Position numbers and translations under genes: made by a program. The notes below the pieces were generated by a model. That model was given only the letters and a program-made list of their open reading frames with translations, did no database searches and was not told the origin of the DNA. Of a stretch of DNA of 64,000 nt, positions 51,835-59,225 are shown piece by piece (the stretch's first letter is position 1; every line of letters starts with the position of its first letter). The DNA is from Candidatus Thiodiazotropha endoloripes (GTDB lineage: Bacteria; Pseudomonadota; Gammaproteobacteria; Chromatiales; Chromatiaceae), in contig NZ_LVJW01000006.1 in assembly GCF_001708965.1 (NCBI RefSeq), positions 248,001 through 312,000 on the forward strand, in the 5' to 3' direction.

Positions 51835-52754
51835 CTCTCCGCAACACGCAATACTGCACTGCGCGCCCTTGGATTGGCGCCGGTCTCAGCTTCATCAGGA
51901 GTTATCGCCTTGCCCACCAGACGCAATCTGGGCTGCCGCTGATCGTCAGTCACCGGCACACCCGGAGGAAATGGGTCGCCTTTGGCCTGGTCCCTCATGA
52001 ACCGCTTGACGATGCGGTCCTCCAAAGAGTGAAAACTGATCACTGCCAACCTGCCCCCCGGGGCCAATACATCAATGACACCATCAAGGGTCTCCCTCAA
52101 TGCGTCGAGTTCACCATTAATAAAAATACGGATCGCCTGAAAACTCCGGGTTGCCGGATGCTTGCCTTTCTCCCAGGCAGGATTGGCCTGGCTCACCAGC
52201 TCCGCCAGGCGACCGGTGGTCTCGATCGGCTGCTCCACCCTTGCCTCGACAAGGGCACGGGCGATGCGCTTGGCATGGCGCTCCTCACCATAGGTTTTCA
52301 GCACCTGAGCAATCTCCCGACTCTCAGCTTTCGCCAGCCACTCCGCCGCCGATACCCCACGACTCGGATCCATTCGCATATCCAAAGGACCATCCTGGAT
52401 GAAACTGAAGCCGCGCTGCGCCTGATCCAACTGGGGTGAGGAGACCCCGAGATCGAGTAAGATCCCATTCACCTGTCCCGCGACACCCTGTTGTTCAGCG
52501 ACCTCCGCAAGCATGGCAAAGTTCTCCTGTACCATTTGAAAGCGGTCATCTTGTGCAAACAATTGCTCACCATGAGCCACGGCCTGAGGATCCCTGTCGA
52601 TCCCGATCAATCGCCCCTGCTCACCCAATCCATCGAGGATCAGCCGACTATGGCCACCCCGCCCGAATGTGGCATCGATATAGATGCCCATCGGCTCAAC
52701 CTTCAGCGCCTCAACGGAGGCCTGCAACAGTACCGAAAGATGTTCCTGCGCCAT
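51825..52754 (-). CDS. rsmH: 16S rRNA (cytosine1402-N4)-methyltransferase RsmH
   Basis: SAM-dependent rRNA methyltransferase formerly called MraW. The 309 residues start with [18 protein letters not shown] and [14 protein letters not shown], then [28 protein letters not shown], and the C-terminal [16 protein letters not shown]. It shares one base with the mraZ stop. Confidence 0.97.
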   Translation of the reverse strand: MAQEHLSVLLQASVEALKVEPMGIYIDATFGRGGHSRLILDGLGEQGRLIGIDRDPQAVAHGEQLFAQDDRFQMVQENFAMLAEVAEQQGVAGQVNGILLDLGVSSPQLDQAQRGFSFIQDGPLDMRMDPSRGVSAAEWLAKAESREIAQVLKTYGEERHAKRIARALVEARVEQPIETTGRLAELVSQANPAWEKGKHPATRSFQAIRIFINGELDALRETLDGVIDVLAPGGRLAVISFHSLEDRIVKRFMRDQAKGDPFPPGVPVTDDQRQPRLRLVGKAITPDEAETGANPRARSAVLRVAERCL

Positions 52755-53209
52755 CAGATTGAAAGGGACTTGAACTCTGGCGGTAAATTGAGATCCGTCA
52801 GATCCACGCTCTTCAGCCAGTCCTCCTGCTTGGACATCCAGGTCTCTTCATCCCATAACTCAAATTTATTCATCTGACCGACCAGGGCGACCTTCTTGTC
52901 GAGCCCGGCAAACTTGCGCAATGCCGGGGGCAGAAGAATCCGGCCCTGTCCATCCATGTCCAATTCAGCAGCACTACCGATATAGAGACGCTGCATATTT
53001 CGCGCAGCCGCATCGAAGGTCGGCATGGCCACCAGCTTCTTTTCGATTTCAAGCCATGTGGGTTTGGGGTAGATCAGCAGACAGTGATCCATATCGGCGG
53101 TTATCACTAATTCGGAGGCGCACACATCCACGAGTTGCTCCCGATACCGGGTTGGTATCGCAAGCCGCCCTTTCGTATCCAAATTGAGCGATGAAATCCC
53201 TCGAAACAA
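52754..53209 (-). CDS. mraZ: Transcriptional regulator MraZ
   Basis: DNA-binding regulator of the dcw operon, 151 residues of the AbrB-like fold. Two copies of the MraZ motif are present: [14 protein letters not shown] near the start and [16 protein letters not shown] at about 80-95. The start is TTG at 53209, eight bases after GAGGGGC, and homologues begin MFRGI. It is the first gene of the operon and should bind the repeated boxes just upstream. Confidence 0.95.
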   Translation of the reverse strand: MFRGISSLNLDTKGRLAIPTRYREQLVDVCASELVITADMDHCLLIYPKPTWLEIEKKLVAMPTFDAAARNMQRLYIGSAAELDMDGQGRILLPPALRKFAGLDKKVALVGQMNKFELWDEETWMSKQEDWLKSVDLTDLNLPPEFKSLSI

Positions 53210-53229
53210 ATCGTTGCCCCTCTGCCGGC

Positions 53230-53269
53230 GTTATTTCCCTTTTTTCCCACATTAATCCACCTTTCTCCA
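53230..53269 (-). promoter_or_regulatory. MraZ operator: four 10-bp-spaced boxes
   Basis: On the minus strand four consecutive decamers begin TGGAGAAAGG, TGGATTAATG, TGGGAAAAAA and GGGAAATAAC. This is the known MraZ pattern of TGGN boxes repeated once per helical turn. They lie between the -10 and the mraZ start, so MraZ would repress its own operon. Confidence 0.8.
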
Positions 53270-53298
53270 TATTAGGACCCACCCTCACCCTCTGTCAA
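53269..53298 (-). promoter_or_regulatory. Sigma-70-type promoter of the mraZ-dcw operon
   Basis: On the minus strand: TTGACA (53298-53293), an 18-base spacer and TAATAT (53274-53269), close to the sigma-70 consensus. The -10 abuts the first MraZ box, so repressor binding would overlap the transcription start (about 53262). Confidence 0.85.
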
Positions 53299-53423
53299 GG
53301 TGAATAGTGTAAAAATTCGTTTAGGGTCAGTGGTTTACATACACCAAGCAAAGTGGATTGAAAGCAAAAAATATCCACTGGAAATACAGAAGCCTGCCCA
53401 GCAAACCTAAAGTAAAATGTTAA

Positions 53424-53447
53424 GAAATATAGCCCCAGGAACGGGGC
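53424..53447 (-). terminator. Terminator of rnpB
   Basis: Stem GCCCC/GGGGC with a six-base loop, followed on the minus strand by TATATTTCTT. It lies about 12 bases after the RNase P RNA 3' end and about 125 bp before the dcw promoter. Confidence 0.75.
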
Positions 53448-53458
53448 GTGTGGTGCAA

Positions 53459-53840
53459 AGTGGAGGGAGTCGGCCGATAAGCCGGGTTCTGTCAAGGACA
53501 GCCATTCATCTGGGATGTGCGTCGCCGCACACCTCAAGCAACCTACCCAGGAACAGCGGGGGCGCGCTTGGCTCAGTCAAAGACCGGCCTGTTCCTCTAT
53601 TTGGTCTTGCTCCGGGTGGGGTTTACCCTGCCACCCCTGTTGCCAGGGATGCGGTGCGCTCTTACCGCACCATTTCACCCTTACCAGCAGCAGAACCGCT
53701 GGCGGTATATTTTCTGTGGCACTTTCCGTAGGCTTCCGCCTCCCAGGCGTTACCTGGCACCCTGCCCGCCGGAGCCCGGACTTTCCTCTGTCTACCGCGA
53801 GCGGTATCCAGCGACTGTCTGGCCAACTCCCTGCTCCACT
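53459..53840 (-). ncRNA. rnpB: RNase P RNA (A-type)
   Basis: Catalytic RNA that matures tRNA 5' ends. On the minus strand the conserved parts appear in order: GAGGAAAGTCCGGGC (CR-I) about 50 bases in, ACAGAAAAT, GGTAAGGGTGAAATGG, GCAAGACCAAATAG, and the 3' ACAGAACCCGGCTTATC. The ends AGTGGAGCAGGGAGT and its near complement ACTCCCTCCACT form the P1 stem. The length (about 380 nt) is typical. It sits directly upstream of mraZ. Confidence 0.95.
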
Positions 53841-53845
53841 TTAAA

Positions 53846-53875
53846 TTCTTATCCCCACTGTGACAAGTCCCACAA
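53846..53875 (-). promoter_or_regulatory. Probable rnpB promoter
   Basis: On the minus strand TTGTGG (53875-53870), an 18-base spacer and TAAGAA (53851-53846). The spacing places the transcription start within a base or two of the RNase P RNA 5' end inferred from the P1 stem. Confidence 0.55.
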
Positions 53876-54137
53876 AATCTGGGCCACATAGGCTGAGCCG
53901 ATTCTAAAGAGCGCTCAATTGATATTTTTCAATGCCAGAGATTAATGAGCTCTATATCTTGCCGATACAGAGGGTAAGCGTCATGCTGAAATTGACGGCC
54001 GATCCCCGGACTCCTAAGGACAGCTCGCCAGGGTGTTTTGAAACAGGGAACCAACAGAGTCGATTTTAACTCAAGAAATCACAGGTTCTGACACAACCCA
54101 GTACCGGTATACCGATAGCAGTAATAGAGGTAACACC

Positions 54138-54236
54138 ATGAAAACGCCAATTCGCGACATTCTCTCCATTGACACACTGATCCTGGCCATCGCCGGAATC
54201 TGGATGGTTTCCGTCCTGATCAAGCTGGTCACCTGA
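54138..54236 (+). CDS. Candidate 32-aa single-pass membrane protein
   Basis: A short open frame beginning MKTPIRDILS with an AGAGG site seven bases ahead. Residues about 12-31 form one strongly hydrophobic helix (TLILAIAGIWMVSVLIKL), so the product would be a small membrane protein of the type now known in many bacteria. There is no recognisable family. The ribosome site and the clean hydrophobic block support it; the small size keeps confidence modest. Confidence 0.5.
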   Translation: MKTPIRDILSIDTLILAIAGIWMVSVLIKLVT

Positions 54237-54541
54237 GGAGTCAACGGACACGGAAGCGGTGCCAAACAAAGCCGTTTGTCAGCACCAATCTGTGACCCTC
54301 TGAGCCATCCAAATTCTCTCCACTCAGGTCTGCTGTTGAGGTGACGACTGCGCCAGTCGGTCAGTCAAAGCTGAATCCTGAACCTGGATATCTGACAACT
54401 CAGCGATAATTTTTTAGCCCCCCTGCTCCAGTTTCCGCTAAACTTCAGCCAACCCCGGCGGAATGGCCTCTCTCACCCAGCGCCATTGAATGGGAACCGA
54501 ATGGAATTAATCACCACCGATTCTGCGGCGCAGTCAAGACC
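54237..54541. other. Intergenic region between the small membrane ORF and the lysine-rich gene
   Basis: No gene, RNA or strong hairpin recognised. A TTTTTTAG run at about 54411-54418 is the only clear AT tract. The promoter of the following gene is presumably in the last 150 bp, but I could not place it. Confidence 0.4.
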
Positions 54542-55015
54542 ATGACAGACACAACACCCGACAACACCAGCTCCTCCTCCAGCATACCCAGCAAACCCCC
54601 TAAGCGCCCGAAACGGGACTACTCGGCGCTGCCGCAGAAACCGATCACCCTGAAACACAAACAGAAGAAGAAACCGACGGTGAAAAAACAGAAACCCAAA
54701 GCACCAGCAGTGCAGCAGAAAGCGAAACCCAGCGCAAAGAAAAAAGCGGACAATCCCTGGCATCTGGAAGGGATGTCGGATGATGTGAAAGCCGCGATCG
54801 TTGCCGGAGCCGAACGGGAAGGTCTGTCGATTGCCCAATATCTGGAGCAGCTGGTCTTGCAGCAACACGGCACGGCAACCGCCGGTCAGTTGCTACAGCT
54901 CGACACCGAGATTCACGACAGAATGAACGCCATAGAGCGACGCCTGGATCGCATCGAGGAGCAGAAGGGTTTCTGGGGCAGCTTCTGGGAGAGAGTGATG
55001 AACAATCAGGATTAG
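54542..55015 (+). CDS. Lysine-rich hypothetical protein with a C-terminal coiled coil
   Basis: Unrecognised protein of 157 residues in three parts. The first (1-70) is low-complexity and very basic (KKKP, KAPAVQQKAKPSAKKK), likely disordered and nucleic-acid binding. The second (about 71-108) reads WHLEGMSDDVKAAIVAGA followed by LSIAQYLEQLVL, which resembles a ribbon-helix-helix or antitoxin-type fold. The third (about 115-150) is a heptad helix, MNAIERRLDRIEEQKGFWG. It converges tail-to-tail with the propeller-like gene, three bases apart. It may be a DNA-associated protein; this is inference from composition. Confidence 0.7.
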   Translation: MTDTTPDNTSSSSSIPSKPPKRPKRDYSALPQKPITLKHKQKKKPTVKKQKPKAPAVQQKAKPSAKKKADNPWHLEGMSDDVKAAIVAGAEREGLSIAQYLEQLVLQQHGTATAGQLLQLDTEIHDRMNAIERRLDRIEEQKGFWGSFWERVMNNQD

Positions 55016-55018
55016 TCT

Positions 55019-55945
55019 CTACTGATTATCCGGATGAACAACCCGATGCCACTTTTTACCGTCAAAGAAGGCCAGATCATCGACGCCGAATGACCACAAT
55101 ACTCCATCTCTGGCATCCAGCCTGTAACCACCAATGTCCGGATCCAAACCGGTCTCGACCGCTACGATCTCCTCACCGTCAAACACAAACAATCCAACCA
55201 GGGAGGCAATATACAGTTTGCCATCAAACCATTCGACATCCCAGAAGTGCTCTTTAAAGTCATCCAGCCGGTGAACTGAAAATCCATCCACATTACCCTT
55301 CAGCAACGTCCCCTCATTTCCACAGATGTAGACCTCCTCCTCGGAGACACAGCAGACACGCTCCAGATGCAGATTGGTCGGTGAATCAAGCTCACTCCAG
55401 CCAGCGGCATTGCGATGAAAAATTCTGCCATGATAGCCAACCACGTAGACATCATGTTCATGGTTACCATCGATACCGTTCAAGTCGAGGGCGGTTGCCG
55501 ATATGTTGGTATCCAGCAAACCATCATCCATATGCACCCACTTGTCAGGTGCACTCCTCTTATACACCTGCCCCTGGTCACCGCAGACATAGAGGGTTCC
55601 AGCAATCTCCTTGATCTGCTTGACAGCGCCCACGCCTTCATAGGTACCCGCACCTTCGATCTTCTCAACATCCGGCCCACCTGGGTAATCCAGTTCCACA
55701 TCACCCTGCATGGAAAGCGCGCAGTATTTCCTTCTCACTCCACCACTCTCTGGCAGTAGACAACAGGAAACAACATCCCAGTTCAAATCATGGTGAATCC
55801 AGTTTTCACGATCTTGGTAGAACACCCTTGAGAAATCATATTCATTGGGGTCAACACTTTTCAGTTTTGCTGCACAATAGATAAGATCATGCTCGATAAC
55901 ACATCCATCCACGAAATATACAGGTTCAGGTTTTAATTCAGACAT
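55019..55945 (-). CDS. Repeat (beta-propeller-like) protein, candidate immunity protein
   Basis: Protein of 308 residues without signal peptide or membrane segment. It repeats short blocks such as GTLYVCGDQGQVYKRS, HDVYVVGYHGRIFHRN, EEVYICGNEGTLLKG and GKLYIASLVGLFVFDG. These are roughly 40-residue beta-sheet repeats typical of a propeller fold. It is the last gene of the effector cassette, 23 bp after the nuclease-like gene. The position and cytoplasmic nature suggest an immunity protein against the neighbouring toxin (inference). A chaperone role cannot be excluded. Confidence 0.6.
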   Translation of the reverse strand: MSELKPEPVYFVDGCVIEHDLIYCAAKLKSVDPNEYDFSRVFYQDRENWIHHDLNWDVVSCCLLPESGGVRRKYCALSMQGDVELDYPGGPDVEKIEGAGTYEGVGAVKQIKEIAGTLYVCGDQGQVYKRSAPDKWVHMDDGLLDTNISATALDLNGIDGNHEHDVYVVGYHGRIFHRNAAGWSELDSPTNLHLERVCCVSEEEVYICGNEGTLLKGNVDGFSVHRLDDFKEHFWDVEWFDGKLYIASLVGLFVFDGEEIVAVETGLDPDIGGYRLDARDGVLWSFGVDDLAFFDGKKWHRVVHPDNQ

Positions 55946-55968
55946 ACCCTGTTAACTCTATTTAATAA

Positions 55969-56967
55969 TTATCGACCGATACTAGTGGCAGGTGTAACAC
56001 CTGTACCCATCACATTTTTCGGCGGATTCTTACGTCTGCCAAACGGATCCGCCCGCAACTTGGTTGAGTCGCCGACGCCCTTGCCTTCATGATAATCCCG
56101 CATCTGCTTTTTAAGATTGTCTTTGTCGCAACCGGTTACCTCTGCGATAACCTCAGCCGCCTTATCCTCAAGGTCACCGATCGTTGCCGTATTTTTGGGA
56201 TCTCCCTTATTCCCCAGCTCTCTCTCCAATTTATCAAACTTATGGTGAATCCGGCCATGCTCAGCCAGCGCGGCCACAAACTTATCTTCACTGGCGTGAT
56301 CCTTTTTCCTGGTTGTACCACCGGATGGTGTCGTGGATTTGGTCGATCCGGATACACAGATACAGAGTCCCTCAGAGTGTTTCACGGCCCCGGGATAATA
56401 TTCACCCTTTTTCCCCTTCTCCTTGAAACAGTGATCAGGAACACAATGGTGCGGTGTTTTGCCCCCATCACAACCATCCTTGTATGGCTTTAATGTACAC
56501 TTCTCATCAGCAGCAGGCGCCGCAACAGCCATGCCATCCACATCCACAGTCGGCACACTCCCGGTGCCCACGGCTGGATTATGGTTATGGGTTGTCATAT
56601 CCAGTTGTCGATCTACGTTCTTACCTTCGAACTTCACATCGAATGACCAGGATATGAAATAAACCTTACCTCGGTTGGTGCTGGAGATTATGCCTTTTTT
56701 AGGTGCACACCCAGCCTCATCACCCATCGACTTCTTATAGTACGACTTGTTTTTAAGCATAATCTCCTTCTTGGAGATTTTGACCTTTTTGGTCCCTTTT
56801 GTGGTGTCCTTGGACATCCCTGTATTCGGATAGGGGATGGGAACACCGGGTGGCGTTGCAGGTGTTTGCGGTGGAGTGAAGCAGACATCGGGAAACTCAC
56901 AAATCGACTTTGCATCCCCTGCTTTACATGATATTTCACGCCCGTTGGCAAACACTTCATTAGCCAT
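55969..56967 (-). CDS. DUF4150 (PAAR-like) protein with a GHH-type nuclease-like C-terminus
   Basis: Likely type VI secretion effector of 332 residues. The N-terminal ~130 residues match DUF4150, a PAAR-like spike-tip domain: MANEVFANGREISCK, CFTPPQTPATPPGVPIPYPN and HNHNPAV. The C-terminal part has PHHCVPDHCFKEKG (HH at about 173) and GLCICVSG, then a second histidine pair in HGRIHHKFD (about 241). This resembles the GHH group of HNH-like toxins. The start at 56967 has AGGAG nine bases ahead. The overlapping gene order ties it to the DUF2169 and ketosynthase-fold genes. Confidence 0.8.
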   Translation of the reverse strand: MANEVFANGREISCKAGDAKSICEFPDVCFTPPQTPATPPGVPIPYPNTGMSKDTTKGTKKVKISKKEIMLKNKSYYKKSMGDEAGCAPKKGIISSTNRGKVYFISWSFDVKFEGKNVDRQLDMTTHNHNPAVGTGSVPTVDVDGMAVAAPAADEKCTLKPYKDGCDGGKTPHHCVPDHCFKEKGKKGEYYPGAVKHSEGLCICVSGSTKSTTPSGGTTRKKDHASEDKFVAALAEHGRIHHKFDKLERELGNKGDPKNTATIGDLEDKAAEVIAEVTGCDKDNLKKQMRDYHEGKGVGDSTKLRADPFGRRKNPPKNVMGTGVTPATSIGR

Positions 56968-56971
56968 TCGC

Positions 56972-58006
56972 TTAACTCTCCTTAGACCAGGCAAAGACCA
57001 TCGATGAACGTTTTCCGTCATCGTTACTCATTTGCGCAAACATCCGGTCTCCCAGCGAATACTCCTTTTCACAGGCAGCCTTCAGAACAGACAACATGAT
57101 CAAGCCTTGAGCGGCCCCGACCTCACCAATACAGTCTGCCGGATGCCAGATATCAAATTTATCCTTACGGCTGCGCAATGTACGACTCAGCGCCAAGCTT
57201 GCCTCTTTGAAATAGTACTGTTCACCGGAAACATCGGTGATACGGAAATCCAGATCACCCATTTCACACCCGGCATCGCTCAATGAAGCCTTGATTGCGG
57301 CAGTCAATCCCTCAGCCCTCAATGGCTCTTCAGAGTCCACATGAGCTGACTCCACAGCGAACCCAAGCCCTTCACATTTGAGTACACCGCCAGGATGATT
57401 CCGGGCAGATTCAATCAGCAATGCAGCACCAGCCTCACCAGGCAGAAAGCCATTTGAGTTTTCACTGGTCAACAATCGCTGCTGTGCTTCGTAATGAGCC
57501 AGAGATTTTGCAACCAGCATCGTATCACTGGCTGCCACCAGAACCTGTTTCACACCCTGTTGGTATATCATTTCCCGGGCATGCTTGAAGGCAACGGCGA
57601 CTGACACGTGACCTGCCGCGATCACCAGGGATTGATCACTGAACTCAATCCCCAACTCCTGTTGAAGATTGAGAAAAAACTGAGCATCGTTATCGATAAG
57701 ACGACCGGGCCTGCTGTGTTCAGCAAGGCAAAGCAGCAGTGGCGTCTCTGCCAAATTCACTTCAGGTTTAGCCCGAATGATTTCGTTGATTGCGGCAGCC
57801 GCCATCTTGATCAGCTTGGTTTTTCCACGCCAGGGCTTTTCAAGCGGCACCTCACAGCCGAGAATCGTTTCTCCGCCGCGATCCATGAAACCTGTCTCTT
57901 GAAAATTGTCGATTGCACAACGAATCGCCGCACAGCTAGCAGCCGCATTCAGCCCCACCCCTGTGACCAAGCCTGTGGCAGTAATCGCTAACGGCAACCC
58001 CATCAT
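56972..58006 (-). CDS. Ketosynthase-fold (thiolase-like) protein without catalytic residues
   Basis: Protein of 344 residues with the overall ketosynthase pattern: an N-terminal AITATGLVTGVGLNAAAS start and the SNGFLPGEAGAALLIES block (about 184-200) that matches the conserved GF..GEGA region. Instead of a nucleophile cysteine it reads VIAAGHVSVAVAF (about 128-140). The two histidine motifs are replaced by DVSGEQYY (about 258) and CIGEVGAAQG (about 292). It is thus likely non-catalytic and structural. Such proteins are seen beside DUF2169 and PAAR genes. Its start overlaps the DUF2169 stop by four bases. Confidence 0.75.
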   Translation of the reverse strand: MMGLPLAITATGLVTGVGLNAAASCAAIRCAIDNFQETGFMDRGGETILGCEVPLEKPWRGKTKLIKMAAAAINEIIRAKPEVNLAETPLLLCLAEHSRPGRLIDNDAQFFLNLQQELGIEFSDQSLVIAAGHVSVAVAFKHAREMIYQQGVKQVLVAASDTMLVAKSLAHYEAQQRLLTSENSNGFLPGEAGAALLIESARNHPGGVLKCEGLGFAVESAHVDSEEPLRAEGLTAAIKASLSDAGCEMGDLDFRITDVSGEQYYFKEASLALSRTLRSRKDKFDIWHPADCIGEVGAAQGLIMLSVLKAACEKEYSLGDRMFAQMSNDDGKRSSMVFAWSKES

Positions 58007-59109
58007 GCTTCCCCTGTCGCCTGTTTATCGGCAACCAGATCGGCGAGTGACGGGTAATAGGTTTTACCCAGTCTCCGGGCACGCCACCATCCACGGGGTT
58101 TTCTGCCGGCCAAAACCTGACTGATCTCAAACATACTCTTCTTAAGCGGCAGTGCAGCCCGCCAAGTCAGTGTGAACACCCCTTCATCCGGCTCCAGCAC
58201 AAGCGTGTCGATGACGGCACGTTGCTGCAACTGCTCTCCATTTTTGTAGAAAAAGACCACTGGCATTTCAATTTGCGGCAGATCGAATGAGGTCTGCCCC
58301 TCAGGCGTCAGATTCTCAAGAAATACCCGTTCACCACCCCGCAGATAGGGGATCTGCTGATCAACCGGAGCAGCCTGATAGTAAGCCTCTTTGAAATCCG
58401 GTGGCAGGAAGGGAAAGTTCGTATCGATCCACTCCTGATCGTAGGTGCCGGCAAGCTGCATTCTTGGATCCCAGCCTCGCCCCAGAGGACCGAAAGCCAT
58501 CGGCGCATAGGTACCGTTAGGCATGGTAATCGGACGCCTCAACTCTTCTGTATTGGGCATCGGTGAGCCGTCGACCAGTTCCTGAGCCAGTTGCTTGTGG
58601 TATCCACAACCTACTGGGTTGGCCATCCAGGCTGAGTGCTTGCGTTCATTTTCATGAAAGTTGTCCACCCCGCCAAAGGCGCAGTCATAGCTGATCGGCA
58701 TCGTTTCAAACAAACCGGGGTAACCTGGGCTGATGGCCAGTTTACCGGCCTCCCATGTCCTGTTGCCGGTAACGGCAAACGACTTGAACATCGATCCGAC
58801 TCTGAGTGTCACTTCCACCCGTGTAACAGCTTTACCACCAGGCGCATAGGCGCTGCCATTCAACAGCACATCACACATAGGTTTCACCGGTGCGAAATCG
58901 ACTTCATACAGCGGTGCGGAAAAGCCGGGCTCACCTGTGAAGCTGTCCGCTTCGATCAAGACCTTCTGCTCATCTGCCAGAGTTACCTGCTGACGAATCG
59001 GTGGAATATTGAAAGTGCCTTTGACAGCCACCACCAGCAACTCTCGCCCATCAGGACGAGTTCCCATGGTATAGCCGGCTTGCATTCCGGTGGCATTGAG
59101 CAATTCCAT
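58003..59109 (-). CDS. DUF2169 family type VI secretion accessory protein
   Basis: Protein of 368 residues in the DUF2169 family, which is encoded beside type VI effectors and thought to act as an adaptor or chaperone loading the effector on the spike. Visible marks are RPDGRELLVVAVKGTF near the start, LNGSAYAPGGKAVTRVEV, DCAFGGVD and the WDPRMQLAGTYDQEWID stretch. It is the first gene of the four-gene cassette. No VgrG, Hcp or sheath gene is present in this window. Confidence 0.85.
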   Translation of the reverse strand: MELLNATGMQAGYTMGTRPDGRELLVVAVKGTFNIPPIRQQVTLADEQKVLIEADSFTGEPGFSAPLYEVDFAPVKPMCDVLLNGSAYAPGGKAVTRVEVTLRVGSMFKSFAVTGNRTWEAGKLAISPGYPGLFETMPISYDCAFGGVDNFHENERKHSAWMANPVGCGYHKQLAQELVDGSPMPNTEELRRPITMPNGTYAPMAFGPLGRGWDPRMQLAGTYDQEWIDTNFPFLPPDFKEAYYQAAPVDQQIPYLRGGERVFLENLTPEGQTSFDLPQIEMPVVFFYKNGEQLQQRAVIDTLVLEPDEGVFTLTWRAALPLKKSMFEISQVLAGRKPRGWWRARRLGKTYYPSLADLVADKQATGEA

Positions 59110-59225
59110 CGATAGTTATTCTCTTGTTGCGAACGCGCTCCATCCTGGCGCTGCGGATTATTATTCCTTCCACAGAAGCATAATCAGTTTTCAGACAGTT
59201 ACCAGAGAAATATTACCACCCGGCG

